DNA from: Bacteroidales bacterium
GTDB lineage: Bacteria > Bacteroidota > Bacteroidia > Bacteroidales > UBA932
Length of the DNA: 64,000 nt
Reading direction: 5' to 3'
Assembly: GCA_022647615.1 (NCBI GenBank)
Contig: JALCKZ010000001.1
Span: 422,178-486,177 of the forward strand
Part shown: positions 51,715-60,392 of the stretch, piece by piece
Layout of the letters: every line of letters begins with the position of its first letter
How positions within the stretch are numbered: the first letter of the stretch is position 1
Position numbers and translations under genes: made by a program
The notes under the pieces: model-generated
The model's database searches: none
What the model saw: only the letters and a program-made list of their open reading frames with translations
What the model was told of the DNA's origin: nothing

Positions 51715-52712
51715 AGATCCGGATTAATGGCGCGCATCATGGCCTTAATCTCTTGCTTTGCAACCTTCCACCTTGGCACATCTACCTTAGGTCCAACAAC
51801 TTCCACAACTTTTGCGGAAATAATGGAACCAACTTCTCCGCAAATTTCAAGAGGCATATCATTGGCATGCGCAAATAAAAATCCTGCAGCATAAATATCT
51901 CCGGCACCCGTAGCATCCACAATATCCGCCGGCCTTGCCTTGATTTTATAGAACTTGCTTCCGCTCTGAATTAAAGAGCCCTGCTTGCCTATTTTTACTA
52001 CGGCAATCTTGCAAATCTTTGCAATCTCGCGTACTGCCAGCTCCGGCTTCAGCTTTGTAAAGCTCTGCGCCTCAAGTTCATTTGCAAAGACTATATCTAC
52101 ATAATGAGAAATCACATCGTGAAGAAAAGCATTATTGCTCTCCACAATATTATAACTTGCCAAATCCAAAGAAATTGTCATCCCAAGACTTTTGCCAATC
52201 TCTACCGCTCTTCTTATTAATTCCTGATTCTGAACAAGATATCCCTCTATATGAAGATAATCATACCCTTTGAAATACTCAGGTTTTAAATCCTCCGGAC
52301 ATAACTCAAGAGCTGCGCCAAGATAATCCGCAAATGTCCTCTCCCCGGAAGGAGGAGTAATAAATACCATCGCACGGCCGCTGGCAGCCTTGCCTTTCAG
52401 CAAGATAGGCTTAATACCGTTTACTTCCTGCGCACTTTTAAAAAGAGAACCCAGCTCATCATCTCCAACTTTCCCTATGAATCCGCTCGGCATTCCAAAA
52501 ATTGAAGTACCAGAAATTGCATTTGCAGCAGATCCGCCCGCCACATATTGAACTCCCTGTTCCTTAAGTATTTGCCAAATTTTTCCTCCTGTTTCCTCAT
52601 CCACCAGCTGCATGCTTCCAACAGGCAAATGGAATTTCTTCAACAAACTGTCATTGGGTAAAACCGCTAAAATATCCGTTAGAGCATTACCAACTCCAAT
52701 AATAGATTTCAT
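51711..52712 (-). CDS. PfkB-family carbohydrate/adenosine kinase
   Basis: The 333-residue ribokinase-fold enzyme has the PfkB signatures YVAGGSAANAISG near residue 60 and the anion-hole motif DATGAGDIYAAGF near residue 265, including the catalytic Asp. I take the start at MKSIIGVGNALTDI; the longer frame runs through the promoter box. The overall type is close to adenosine-kinase-like PfkB proteins, but the substrate is uncertain. It overlaps the end of the previous gene convergently by 4 nt. Confidence 0.9.
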   Translation of the reverse strand: MKSIIGVGNALTDILAVLPNDSLLKKFHLPVGSMQLVDEETGGKIWQILKEQGVQYVAGGSAANAISGTSIFGMPSGFIGKVGDDELGSLFKSAQEVNGIKPILLKGKAASGRAMVFITPPSGERTFADYLGAALELCPEDLKPEYFKGYDYLHIEGYLVQNQELIRRAVEIGKSLGMTISLDLASYNIVESNNAFLHDVISHYVDIVFANELEAQSFTKLKPELAVREIAKICKIAVVKIGKQGSLIQSGSKFYKIKARPADIVDATGAGDIYAAGFLFAHANDMPLEICGEVGSIISAKVVEVVGPKVDVPRWKVAKQEIKAMMRAINPDL

Positions 52713-52737
52713 AGATAAATTTCTCTTTTCTCTCTTA

Positions 52738-52745
52738 CAAAGGTA
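52738..52745 (-). promoter_or_regulatory. -7 element of the PfkB kinase gene
   Basis: Minus-strand TACCTTTG is an exact TANNTTTG match 25 nt before the ATG at 52712, which supports that start over the longer frame. Confidence 0.5.
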
Positions 52746-52777
52746 TATTATTTCCATAATTTATCGGAAGGTTTGTG

Positions 52778-52785
52778 TAAATTTG
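52778..52785 (+). promoter_or_regulatory. -7 element of the flippase-like gene
   Basis: TAAATTTG matches TANNTTTG exactly and ends 7 nt before the ATG, giving a leader of only a few bases. Confidence 0.48.
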
Positions 52786-52792
52786 CACAGGT

Positions 52793-53824
52793 ATGCAGAT
52801 AGCTCCGGGAAAAAAGATTACAACAAAGAAAATTCTGCAGTACGCTATTGTACTGCTGATTGCTGTTGTGCTCCTTTATTTCTGCTTCAAAGGGGTGAAA
52901 TGGAGCGATTTTGCAAATGGCCTCAGGCACTGCGATTACTGGTGGATAGCAATCTCCATGCTTTTTGGAATTTCAGGTTTTATCTTGCGCTCATGGCGTT
53001 GGAAACTTCTTACAAATCAGCTAAATCCGTCGGTGACACTAAAAGAGACCTATGACGGCGTTACAATTGGAAATCTTGCAAATTTTGCCTTGCCGCGCGT
53101 TGGAGAGCTTGTCCGCTGCGGAATTGTAGCAAGAAGGAAAAAAGTGACATTTGAGGAGGCTATCGGAACGGTCATTCTGGAGAGAAGCTGGGATTTGATT
53201 TGCCTCTTTTTGTTTGCCGTTCTGATGGTAATATTTTCCTGGAAAAGATTTGGCTCTTTCATTCAGCTTCAGATGATTAACCCGGCGGAGGGGAGGCTTA
53301 CAAGAGTTCTGATAATTATTGTTGCCGCAGTAATTTTTCTAATAGCAGCGGCAGCAGTTTTAATTTATATTTATCGCGACAGATTAAGAAAGCACAAGTT
53401 CCACAATAAATTTGTCAGCTTCCTTAAAGGGCTGTGGCAAGGCATTTTAGCTGCATTCAAGATGAAGAGGAAATGGTTGTTTTTCACCCTTACTCTTCTG
53501 CTGTGGGCCAGCTTCTGGGCAACCAGCTACACCTCAATTCTTGCCTTCCCAAGCATGAGCGAATTTACAATAGCAGACGCTCTGTTTCTGATGATTGTAG
53601 GAAGTTTGGGCTGGGCGGTCCCGGTACAGGGAGGTATTGGCGCTTATCATTTTTTAGTAAGTCTTGCGCTTGCCCAAATTTACGGAATTGCTCATGCGGA
53701 AGGGATGGTCTTTGCCACAATATCCCATGAGTCACAGGCATTTATAATGGTGCTTTGCGGAGTAATTTCACTCATCAGCATTGCAATAGAAAAAAAGAGA
53801 GCTAAAACTCCCGACAGTTTATGA
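52793..53824 (+). CDS. Flippase-like membrane protein (UPF0104, lysylphosphatidylglycerol synthase TM type)
   Basis: 343 residues with about eight transmembrane helices. The conserved segments of this family are LRSWRWKLLTNQL, VTIGNLANFALPRVGELVRCG and, near the end, GSLGWAVPVQGGIGAYHFLVSLAL. Members include lipid-synthase flippase domains and free-standing proteins; no aminoacyl transferase part is attached here. It probably handles lipids in the inner membrane. The stop overlaps the malQ start (ATGA), and a 9-mer copy lies at the junction. Confidence 0.87.
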   Translation: MQIAPGKKITTKKILQYAIVLLIAVVLLYFCFKGVKWSDFANGLRHCDYWWIAISMLFGISGFILRSWRWKLLTNQLNPSVTLKETYDGVTIGNLANFALPRVGELVRCGIVARRKKVTFEEAIGTVILERSWDLICLFLFAVLMVIFSWKRFGSFIQLQMINPAEGRLTRVLIIIVAAVIFLIAAAAVLIYIYRDRLRKHKFHNKFVSFLKGLWQGILAAFKMKRKWLFFTLTLLLWASFWATSYTSILAFPSMSEFTIADALFLMIVGSLGWAVPVQGGIGAYHFLVSLALAQIYGIAHAEGMVFATISHESQAFIMVLCGVISLISIAIEKKRAKTPDSL

Positions 53825-56313
53825 TTATAAAATTTAGAATTAATTTTAAAACACAACCGGGAGAGCAGGTTTACATCACAGGCTCATCTTTAATTTTAGG
53901 CAACTATGACCCTGACAGGGCCTTCCGCCTTACACGCTCAGAATCAGATGAATGGAACGGAGAAATAATGTGCGATCCTGTAAAAGAGAGACTGCTTTAT
54001 TATAAGTACTTTGTAAAAAGTTCCGAAGGAACTATTTACTTTGAAGCGGGCGGAGGACGCCGTCTTGCGCTTAATTCTGCTACGGCAAAAATTGAGAGCA
54101 GAGATCAGTGGCAGGGAAATACAACGGAGGCTCCATTCCTGACAGACCCGTTTTCGCATGTTTTTTTCGGAAATGAATGCAGCCCTTACACTCAGACGCA
54201 CAAGCGTAATTATGAGCTAATTATAAGGGTAGTAATACCCAACGTTCCAAAAGATTGCAGCATTTATGTATGCGGAAGCAGCAAGGAGATGGGAGAGTGG
54301 AAACCGGAGAAAGCCGCAAACATGGCAAGACTTAAGGGACTTAAATGGATAGCATCTTTCCCAATAGAAAAAGAGCAGGGCAAAACATGGGAATATAAGT
54401 TTATCCGCAAAAATGATATCACCGGGGAGTACACCTGGGAAGATGGACTTAACAGAGTGCTTGAAATCCCGCAAGTATCTAAACATGAAACTCTTATCGT
54501 GGAGCATTCTTCCGCCAATTTTAAGACCGGCAAACCAAAATTTGCAGGGTGCGTTGCACCGCTGTTTGCCCTGCGTTCAAAAAACGGATGCGGAATTGGA
54601 GAGATAGAGGACATAAAGCTAATGGTGGATTGGGCAAAGCATGTGGGAATGAGTATTATACAAATGCTTCCAATCAATGACACCTCCGAGTATATGAACT
54701 GGAAAGATTCATATCCGTATAACTGCATCTCCTCCATTGCCCTTCACCCAATCTACCTGTCGGCATCAGGCATGGGTCACGTAAAAGATAGAGAAAAAGC
54801 CAAGGCCTTTGCAGAAGAGGCAAAAGCTCTAAATCACAATGCCACTGTAGATTATGATGACGTCCTGGAATTTAAGATGCGCTATTTCCGCGCAATCTAT
54901 GACCAGAGCAAAGAGGATACTTTTGTACAGCCGGAGTATTATAAATTTACAAAAGCCAATAAAGATTGGCTCTATCCTTACGCCGTTTTTTGCGCTTTGA
55001 GAGATAAAAATAAAACTGCAAATTTTAGAAAGTGGAAAAAATATTCCGTATTCTCCCAGGCTGACGTAGATAAATTATCCTCTGGAAAAAATGAGATTAA
55101 AGATGACATCTTCTTTTATGTCTATCTTCAATATCATCTTCATAATCAGATGACTGAAGCCATTGATTACGCTCATGCCAACGGCATTGCGCTAAAGGGA
55201 GATTTACCTATCGGGATAAGCAGAAACAGCGCAGATGCCTGGCAGCATCCGCAGTACTTCAACTTTGGACAGCAGGCCGGAGCTCCTCCTGATTACTATT
55301 CTGCTCAGGGACAAAACTGGGGTTTCCCTACTTACAACTGGGAAGAAATGGCAAGAGATAATTACAAGTGGTGGAAAAAAAGGATGCGCAAAATGTCAGA
55401 TTATTTTGACGCATACCGCATAGACCACATCCTTGGATTTTTCAGAATTTGGGAAGTCCCTTATCCGCTGGACGGAGGAAAAGCGGGACATTTTTCACCG
55501 GTACTACCTCTTGATATTGAGGAAATTGAGAGCTACGGACTAAATCCGCCAAAAGAACAAAAAGAAGAGAATTTGCAAAAAATAGCAGAGGAAAATCTTT
55601 TTATGGAAGACCCTTATCATAAATGCAAATGGGTCCCTTGCATCTGCGCAAAAGAGAGCAAAGAATACAAAACTCTAAAGCCTGCTCAGAAAAAATCTTT
55701 TGATGCTTTGTTTGATAATTTCTTCTACAAAAGAAATAATGATTTGTGGTACCGCAACGCAATGAGAAAGTTGCAGCAAATTATTGCAGCCTCTAATATG
55801 CTGGCTTGCGGAGAAGATTTGGGAATGCTGGCCGAGCCGGTACACAAATGCATGGCAGATTTGAAAATCTTAAGTCTGGAGCTGCAAATTATGCCAAAGC
55901 AGCAAGGCGTAAATTTTGGAGACCCTGTAACGTTCCCATATTTAAGTGTTTGCAGCACTTCTACTCACGACAGTGCAACACTTAGAATGTGGCTTGGAGA
56001 GAGGCTGAAAACTGTCTCCTATAAATCTGAAGATACAGGAGAAACATATTATGATGCAACACCTGCAGAGTGCGAGAATGTCTTAAAAAACAACCTTGCT
56101 TCTCCAAGCATGTTTGCAATTTTCCCGCTGCAAGACTGGATGTCCGTAAATGACAAAATCAGAAACAGATTTGCATACAGCGAGAGAATAAACAACCCTG
56201 CCGTTCCTCATTGGATGTGGAAATACAGAATGCACATAACAATAGAACAGCTGCTGGAAGCAACTGCCCTTAATAATCAGATTAGCAAGCTAATAAAAGA
56301 TAGCAAGAGGTAG
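53821..56313 (+). CDS. malQ: 4-alpha-glucanotransferase with two CBM20-type modules
   Basis: 830 residues. Two N-terminal starch-binding-type domains (CBM20: TQPGEQVYITGSS..LGNYDP near residue 10 and VPKDCSIYVCGSSKEMGEWKP near residue 145) precede a GH77 domain from about residue 245. The catalytic signatures are YRIDHILGFFRIW (nucleophile Asp), CGEDLGM (acid/base Glu) and STHDSATLR (third Asp). The enzyme disproportionates maltodextrins in the cytoplasm; the CBMs suggest action on glycogen. Overlaps the upstream gene by 4 nt; the PAP2 gene follows 9 nt later. Confidence 0.95.
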   Translation: MIIKFRINFKTQPGEQVYITGSSLILGNYDPDRAFRLTRSESDEWNGEIMCDPVKERLLYYKYFVKSSEGTIYFEAGGGRRLALNSATAKIESRDQWQGNTTEAPFLTDPFSHVFFGNECSPYTQTHKRNYELIIRVVIPNVPKDCSIYVCGSSKEMGEWKPEKAANMARLKGLKWIASFPIEKEQGKTWEYKFIRKNDITGEYTWEDGLNRVLEIPQVSKHETLIVEHSSANFKTGKPKFAGCVAPLFALRSKNGCGIGEIEDIKLMVDWAKHVGMSIIQMLPINDTSEYMNWKDSYPYNCISSIALHPIYLSASGMGHVKDREKAKAFAEEAKALNHNATVDYDDVLEFKMRYFRAIYDQSKEDTFVQPEYYKFTKANKDWLYPYAVFCALRDKNKTANFRKWKKYSVFSQADVDKLSSGKNEIKDDIFFYVYLQYHLHNQMTEAIDYAHANGIALKGDLPIGISRNSADAWQHPQYFNFGQQAGAPPDYYSAQGQNWGFPTYNWEEMARDNYKWWKKRMRKMSDYFDAYRIDHILGFFRIWEVPYPLDGGKAGHFSPVLPLDIEEIESYGLNPPKEQKEENLQKIAEENLFMEDPYHKCKWVPCICAKESKEYKTLKPAQKKSFDALFDNFFYKRNNDLWYRNAMRKLQQIIAASNMLACGEDLGMLAEPVHKCMADLKILSLELQIMPKQQGVNFGDPVTFPYLSVCSTSTHDSATLRMWLGERLKTVSYKSEDTGETYYDATPAECENVLKNNLASPSMFAIFPLQDWMSVNDKIRNRFAYSERINNPAVPHWMWKYRMHITIEQLLEATALNNQISKLIKDSKR

Positions 56314-56322
56314 ATTAAAAAC

Positions 56323-57231
56323 ATGAAAACCATCTTTTTGTTAATACCGTTGTTCTTGGTGAGCGCCCCTCGCTCTTTGTGCCAAAGCACCGACACGCTA
56401 AACGCAGAAGCGCCTGGCACAGAAATGCTCAGTACGGAAGCACCAAGCGCAGAAACCATGCACACGGAAACGCAAAACTCTGATCTTCATGAAATAAGAG
56501 CTTTACAGATTAATCTTTCAGATGCCACAATGCCCGTTGCCTCCGAACTTTCAACAAGAGATTCTATTTTCTCGCCTGCAATTCGTTTAAGTTATAAACA
56601 ACTTATCCTGCCGACCATATTCATAGGAGTTGACATTACCGCAGTTAGCCTTGGCTTGTTAAGGAAAGCAGACCATAAGCTAAGAGACAAATTTGAAAAA
56701 TTAAACAGGGGAAATTTAGACCTTGATCAAACTTCTCAATACGTTCCTGCTGCGGCCGTGTATGCTTTGAATGTACGCTTAAAACCGGGAGAGCATAATT
56801 TCCGTGACCGCACAATTGTACTTGCTACCGCAAGCCTTGTCATGGTAACTACGACAACCTGCCTGAAATATGCAATGAGGAGAAGAGGTCCCGACGGCGA
56901 AATCCGCTCATGTCCATCCGGCCGCGCCGCAATGGCATTTATGGGAGCGGAATTTTTACGGCAGGAGTACAATGATGTATCACCACTGATAGGCGTGGCA
57001 GGATATATTGTGGCGGCAAGTACGGGAGCCCTTGGAATGTACAATGACAAACATTGGCTAACGGATGTGCTGATAGGTGCCGAAATAGGTGTGTTTAGCA
57101 CAAGAATAGCGTACTGGATGCTTCCTGCAACAAAAAGATTATTTGTCCGTAAAAAAAAGAATATCCAAGTCATGGCCTTTCCGCAAGCCTCCTCTAAAAG
57201 CGTTGGAATGGGCTGTCTTGTAATGTTTTAA
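56323..57231 (+). CDS. PAP2-family phosphatase homolog with altered catalytic motif
   Basis: A 302-residue protein with a signal sequence (ending LCQ), then about 40 residues of Thr/Glu/Ala repeats (TEAPSAETMHTET) and a PAP2-like membrane core. The usual motif PSGH reads CPSGRAAMAF, so the histidine of motif 2 is replaced by Arg. The last motif is GMYNDKHWLTD, with its His but without the Arg of SRxxxxxHxxxD. The lost residues suggest little or no phosphatase activity. It ends convergently over the M14 gene by 4 nt. Confidence 0.8.
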   Translation: MKTIFLLIPLFLVSAPRSLCQSTDTLNAEAPGTEMLSTEAPSAETMHTETQNSDLHEIRALQINLSDATMPVASELSTRDSIFSPAIRLSYKQLILPTIFIGVDITAVSLGLLRKADHKLRDKFEKLNRGNLDLDQTSQYVPAAAVYALNVRLKPGEHNFRDRTIVLATASLVMVTTTTCLKYAMRRRGPDGEIRSCPSGRAAMAFMGAEFLRQEYNDVSPLIGVAGYIVAASTGALGMYNDKHWLTDVLIGAEIGVFSTRIAYWMLPATKRLFVRKKKNIQVMAFPQASSKSVGMGCLVMF

Positions 57232-58745
57232 TTGACGCGGATAACAGGGTACTCCAATCCCGGCTTTACTAAATCTTCAAACTCATCATATGTTGACAAA
57301 CCAAGCTCTGATGTTGGCTCAAGTCCAACAACCAGAAGTTTGCACTTTAGCTGACGCGCAGGAACAAATATGTATTTTCCCAATATGTCTTTGCCGTATT
57401 TTGCTGTAAACCCAGACCACGATAATTTATCAGCTGACGTCTTTGGCAGAGAGATAATATCATCCTCAAAATCTACTTTTTCTTCACCAATAATTTTAGT
57501 TACTTCATAACTCTTTGCTTCATAGCTATTTAATTGAGCCGTCTTGAAATGCTGACGTGCAATCCAGCCACAAAGTTTTTCATTAGATTTTGGTATTAAA
57601 TATCCGGCAGGAATTCTAATAGAATCTACAGTCACAACTTTACTCCTAAATTCTTTTACATTTACAATGGAATCTTTCCCTGTCTTATTGCTCTGAACAT
57701 GAAGAGCTAACGGAGTTCCATCCGTTCTATGTTCCATTCTAAGAGAAACATATTTATCCTCGCCTTCTGTTATTCTTCTGCGTTCGGAAGCAACAAGCTT
57801 TTTTATTTTCTCACTGTTATTGTATGAAAATTTTATAAGCGCCATCATTCCATCGCATTGAGAAACAGCTCTATGCTCCAGGTTTTCAACAAAAACATCT
57901 TTCCCGTTTTTCCCCTCTTGAATGAAAGAAAGGGTGTTTAATATGCCGTAGTATTGTCTGCCGTCATTAACATCATAAGTGCTGAAACGGAAATAATCTT
58001 TATCCGGAACCCCTCCAGGAGTATAAAATGCCCATGTGTCCCCGTGAGATTGCAAATATTTTGAATAGAACGGGGTAAACTCTTTAAACTGAAACTCTTT
58101 TATCTTGCGGGATACATCCGGATTTGTGAGATATCCAATACACTCATCTGCAGTCCTGTGGAATCCAAGAGAATCGCTCTCCTCTCCATAAGGATAATAT
58201 TCATGTACATCCATGGTGACATCAAAAAGTTCTTTGTCAAAGAGATTTTGCTGAGCAATAACCTCCGGCTCCGTCACAATAAGATGGTTCCTGTTTAAAT
58301 CCATTCCAGCTGAATTACGCCTTTTATTAACCTCTGAACCATCCGGATTAGAAATTGGAATAATGGTGACTTCCAATCTGTTAAAAAGATATCTGTTCTC
58401 AGGCCTTACAAGCTGTTCAGCAAGCAGCAGCGCACCCTCTTTGCCAGATTGTTCATTGCCGTGTTGCTGTGCAAAAATCAGCAACTTTGTTTTTGGTCCC
58501 TTGCTTTTATTAGAAAACTTAAGAGCAAAAATATCGCGGCCTTGTTTTGTACTCCCGATAGTTTTTACAGAGAGCAGCGGAGATGATGCGCCTAATTCCT
58601 TCACAAATTCCGCAAGTTCCGGATAAGTTGTAAGTTTAGTATATCCGCACTTTTGAGCAGGTGTGGCAAGCGTCTGAGCTTCAATAAAGTATGAAGAGCA
58701 CAGGACAGCTGCAAACGCAACCGCCAAAATTTTCAAATTTTTCAT
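57228..58745 (-). CDS. Secreted M14 zinc carboxypeptidase
   Basis: 505 residues with a signal peptide (ending IEAQ). The zinc ligands are in QQHGNEQSGKEG (His, Glu) and DVHEYY (His), and the substrate-binding segment MDLNRNH is intact. It should trim C-terminal residues of peptides in the periplasm or outside. It is the last gene of a six-gene operon with a cyanophycinase, a PepT-like peptidase and a SusD protein. The last 100 or so residues form an additional domain I do not recognise. Confidence 0.92.
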   Translation of the reverse strand: MKNLKILAVAFAAVLCSSYFIEAQTLATPAQKCGYTKLTTYPELAEFVKELGASSPLLSVKTIGSTKQGRDIFALKFSNKSKGPKTKLLIFAQQHGNEQSGKEGALLLAEQLVRPENRYLFNRLEVTIIPISNPDGSEVNKRRNSAGMDLNRNHLIVTEPEVIAQQNLFDKELFDVTMDVHEYYPYGEESDSLGFHRTADECIGYLTNPDVSRKIKEFQFKEFTPFYSKYLQSHGDTWAFYTPGGVPDKDYFRFSTYDVNDGRQYYGILNTLSFIQEGKNGKDVFVENLEHRAVSQCDGMMALIKFSYNNSEKIKKLVASERRRITEGEDKYVSLRMEHRTDGTPLALHVQSNKTGKDSIVNVKEFRSKVVTVDSIRIPAGYLIPKSNEKLCGWIARQHFKTAQLNSYEAKSYEVTKIIGEEKVDFEDDIISLPKTSADKLSWSGFTAKYGKDILGKYIFVPARQLKCKLLVVGLEPTSELGLSTYDEFEDLVKPGLEYPVIRVN

Positions 58746-58754
58746 AATATTATT

Positions 58755-60359
58755 TTAAAAACCGTTGAGCTGCATATAAACCGTAGGCATCAATAAAATC
58801 AAACCCACAATCATAAATACCAGCAAAATTTTCCACCACCACTTAAACCAAATTTCATATGGAATCTTGGCAACTCCAAGCACACCCATAAGAACGGCAG
58901 ATGTTGGGGTAATCATATTTGTAAATCCGTCGCCGAATTGATAAGCCATCACCGTAGCCTGCCTTGACAAACCAATAACGTCTGAAAACGGAGCCATAAT
59001 TGGCATTGTAAGAGCAGCTTTTGCAGAACCTGAAGGAATAAAGATATTAATCACAGTTTGAATTGCATACATGATAGAGACTGTTCCCCCTTTGCCGGTT
59101 CCGCGCATGGCATTTGAAAGAGAGTATAGAATGGTATCCATTATCTTCCCATCCTGCAGAACTACTATTATACCTCCCGCAAGTCCAACAATAAGAGCTG
59201 CGGTTAATATATCCTTTGCACCTCCAATAAACTCTTTTGAAATCTCATTTCCGCCGGAGCCCATTGCAATACCTGAAATAATTCCCATTGCCAAAAACAA
59301 AGCGGAAATCTCAGTGATATACCAGCCATAACCCAGAACCCCAACTATCAGAAATACAATTGTAAAAGCTAATACATCAAGGATGTAGAACAAATAAGAC
59401 TTGTGCAATGTAAGGAATCCTGATAGAGCATAAAGCAGAGTTAATATTGGCAGGCAGCAAAATGTACTCTCAGTTTGTCCAATTTTTACAGTAGTTTGCG
59501 GATAGTAACAAGAGAAAATTATAAGGACAACTGTTGAGAAAATAAAAATCACCCATGCAGAAACCGGGGTCTTTTTCTCAAAGTCCATATTTATGCTATC
59601 CCTTTCTCTTTTCCTCCAGTATTCATCCAGCTCATACATTGGAGAAATCCTGGGATTCTTTTTTACCTTGTTTGCGTAGATTAATGTAAATGAAATAATT
59701 AGTATGGTCAAAATCACCCAGCAAAACATTCTGTATTCAAAACCTGAGAACAGAGGCAAACCGGAAAGTCCTTGTGCAATTCCTATTGTAAAAGGATTAA
59801 ATATTGCACCGGAAAAACCAATATGAGCTGCAACATACACCATGAGTATTCCTGTTATGGAATCATAACCCATTGATATTGCTAGAGGTACAAAGATAAT
59901 TACAAACGCTATTGTCTCCTCGCTCATTCCATACACCGCCCCAAAAAGACTGAACATTGCCATGGAAAGAGCTATGACAATGTTATTCACTCCAATTTTT
60001 TTAAGCAGCTTATGTTTCTCAAAATCTTTAGATTTCTTTAAGAATGAGAGAATACCATAATCTATGGCGCGGCTGCTGTTCATAATTTGGAAAGCGCCGC
60101 CAATAATTAATATGCAAATTATTATGTTAGCTTGCTTCTTAAATCCTTCTACCAAAGAACCAAAGATTTGCCATGTTTGCGGGGCCTGCTCAACTTTGTG
60201 ATATGACCCATTCACAACAACATCTCTCTCCGCCCCATTGACAGTAACAGTCTGGTGATTATACTCCCCTGCCGGTATAAACCAAGTAAGTATTCCGCAC
60301 AATAGGATCATAGCGCCTATTATGACAAAAGTATGAGGTATCTTCTTTAAGCCTGCCAT
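58755..60359 (-). CDS. YfcC-family membrane transporter
   Basis: About 534 residues, 12 or so transmembrane helices, start at MAGLKKIPHTFV. The sequence (IPHTFVIIGAMILLCGILTWFIPAGEY, GMSEETIAFVIIFVPLA, FIPSGSAKAALTMPIMAPF) matches YfcC/DcuC-type transporters, often annotated as basic amino acid antiporters. Together with cyanophycinase in this operon, arginine, ornithine or dipeptide exchange is a reasonable guess but not shown by sequence. Confidence 0.88.
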   Translation of the reverse strand: MAGLKKIPHTFVIIGAMILLCGILTWFIPAGEYNHQTVTVNGAERDVVVNGSYHKVEQAPQTWQIFGSLVEGFKKQANIIICILIIGGAFQIMNSSRAIDYGILSFLKKSKDFEKHKLLKKIGVNNIVIALSMAMFSLFGAVYGMSEETIAFVIIFVPLAISMGYDSITGILMVYVAAHIGFSGAIFNPFTIGIAQGLSGLPLFSGFEYRMFCWVILTILIISFTLIYANKVKKNPRISPMYELDEYWRKRERDSINMDFEKKTPVSAWVIFIFSTVVLIIFSCYYPQTTVKIGQTESTFCCLPILTLLYALSGFLTLHKSYLFYILDVLAFTIVFLIVGVLGYGWYITEISALFLAMGIISGIAMGSGGNEISKEFIGGAKDILTAALIVGLAGGIIVVLQDGKIMDTILYSLSNAMRGTGKGGTVSIMYAIQTVINIFIPSGSAKAALTMPIMAPFSDVIGLSRQATVMAYQFGDGFTNMITPTSAVLMGVLGVAKIPYEIWFKWWWKILLVFMIVGLILLMPTVYMQLNGF

Positions 60360-60392
60360 TTGCAATTATTTAATAGATAGATTGTAGCAAAG

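Larger units (their letters stand above)
5536..53817. repeat. Highly iterated 9-mer CTGTCGGGA / TCCCGACAG, 22 exact copies
   Basis: The span covers the first to the last exact copy; the word itself is dispersed. As CTGTCGGGA on the plus strand: 6348, 11672, 13743, 21195, 25137, 31957, 32883, 34804, 47395. As TCCCGACAG: 5536, 8158, 14065, 16325, 18719, 20784, 24215, 30118, 31357, 33755, 41036, 43701, 53809 (first bases). A random sequence of this length should hold fewer than one. Many one-mismatch forms occur (TCCCGATAG class, TCCCGACGG, CTGTCGCGA, TCACGACAG). Copies in genes code for different residues (LSG, VG, PT, PDR or PDS), so protein constraint does not explain them. The positions come from reading by eye and should be recounted. 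Confidence 0.85.

Noticed and set aside
5536..53817. Iterated 9-mer as a Chi-like recombination word
   Set aside because: Chi words are strongly biased to one strand relative to replication; here the copies are 9 and 13 on the two strands. This cannot be excluded without the genome-wide distribution.
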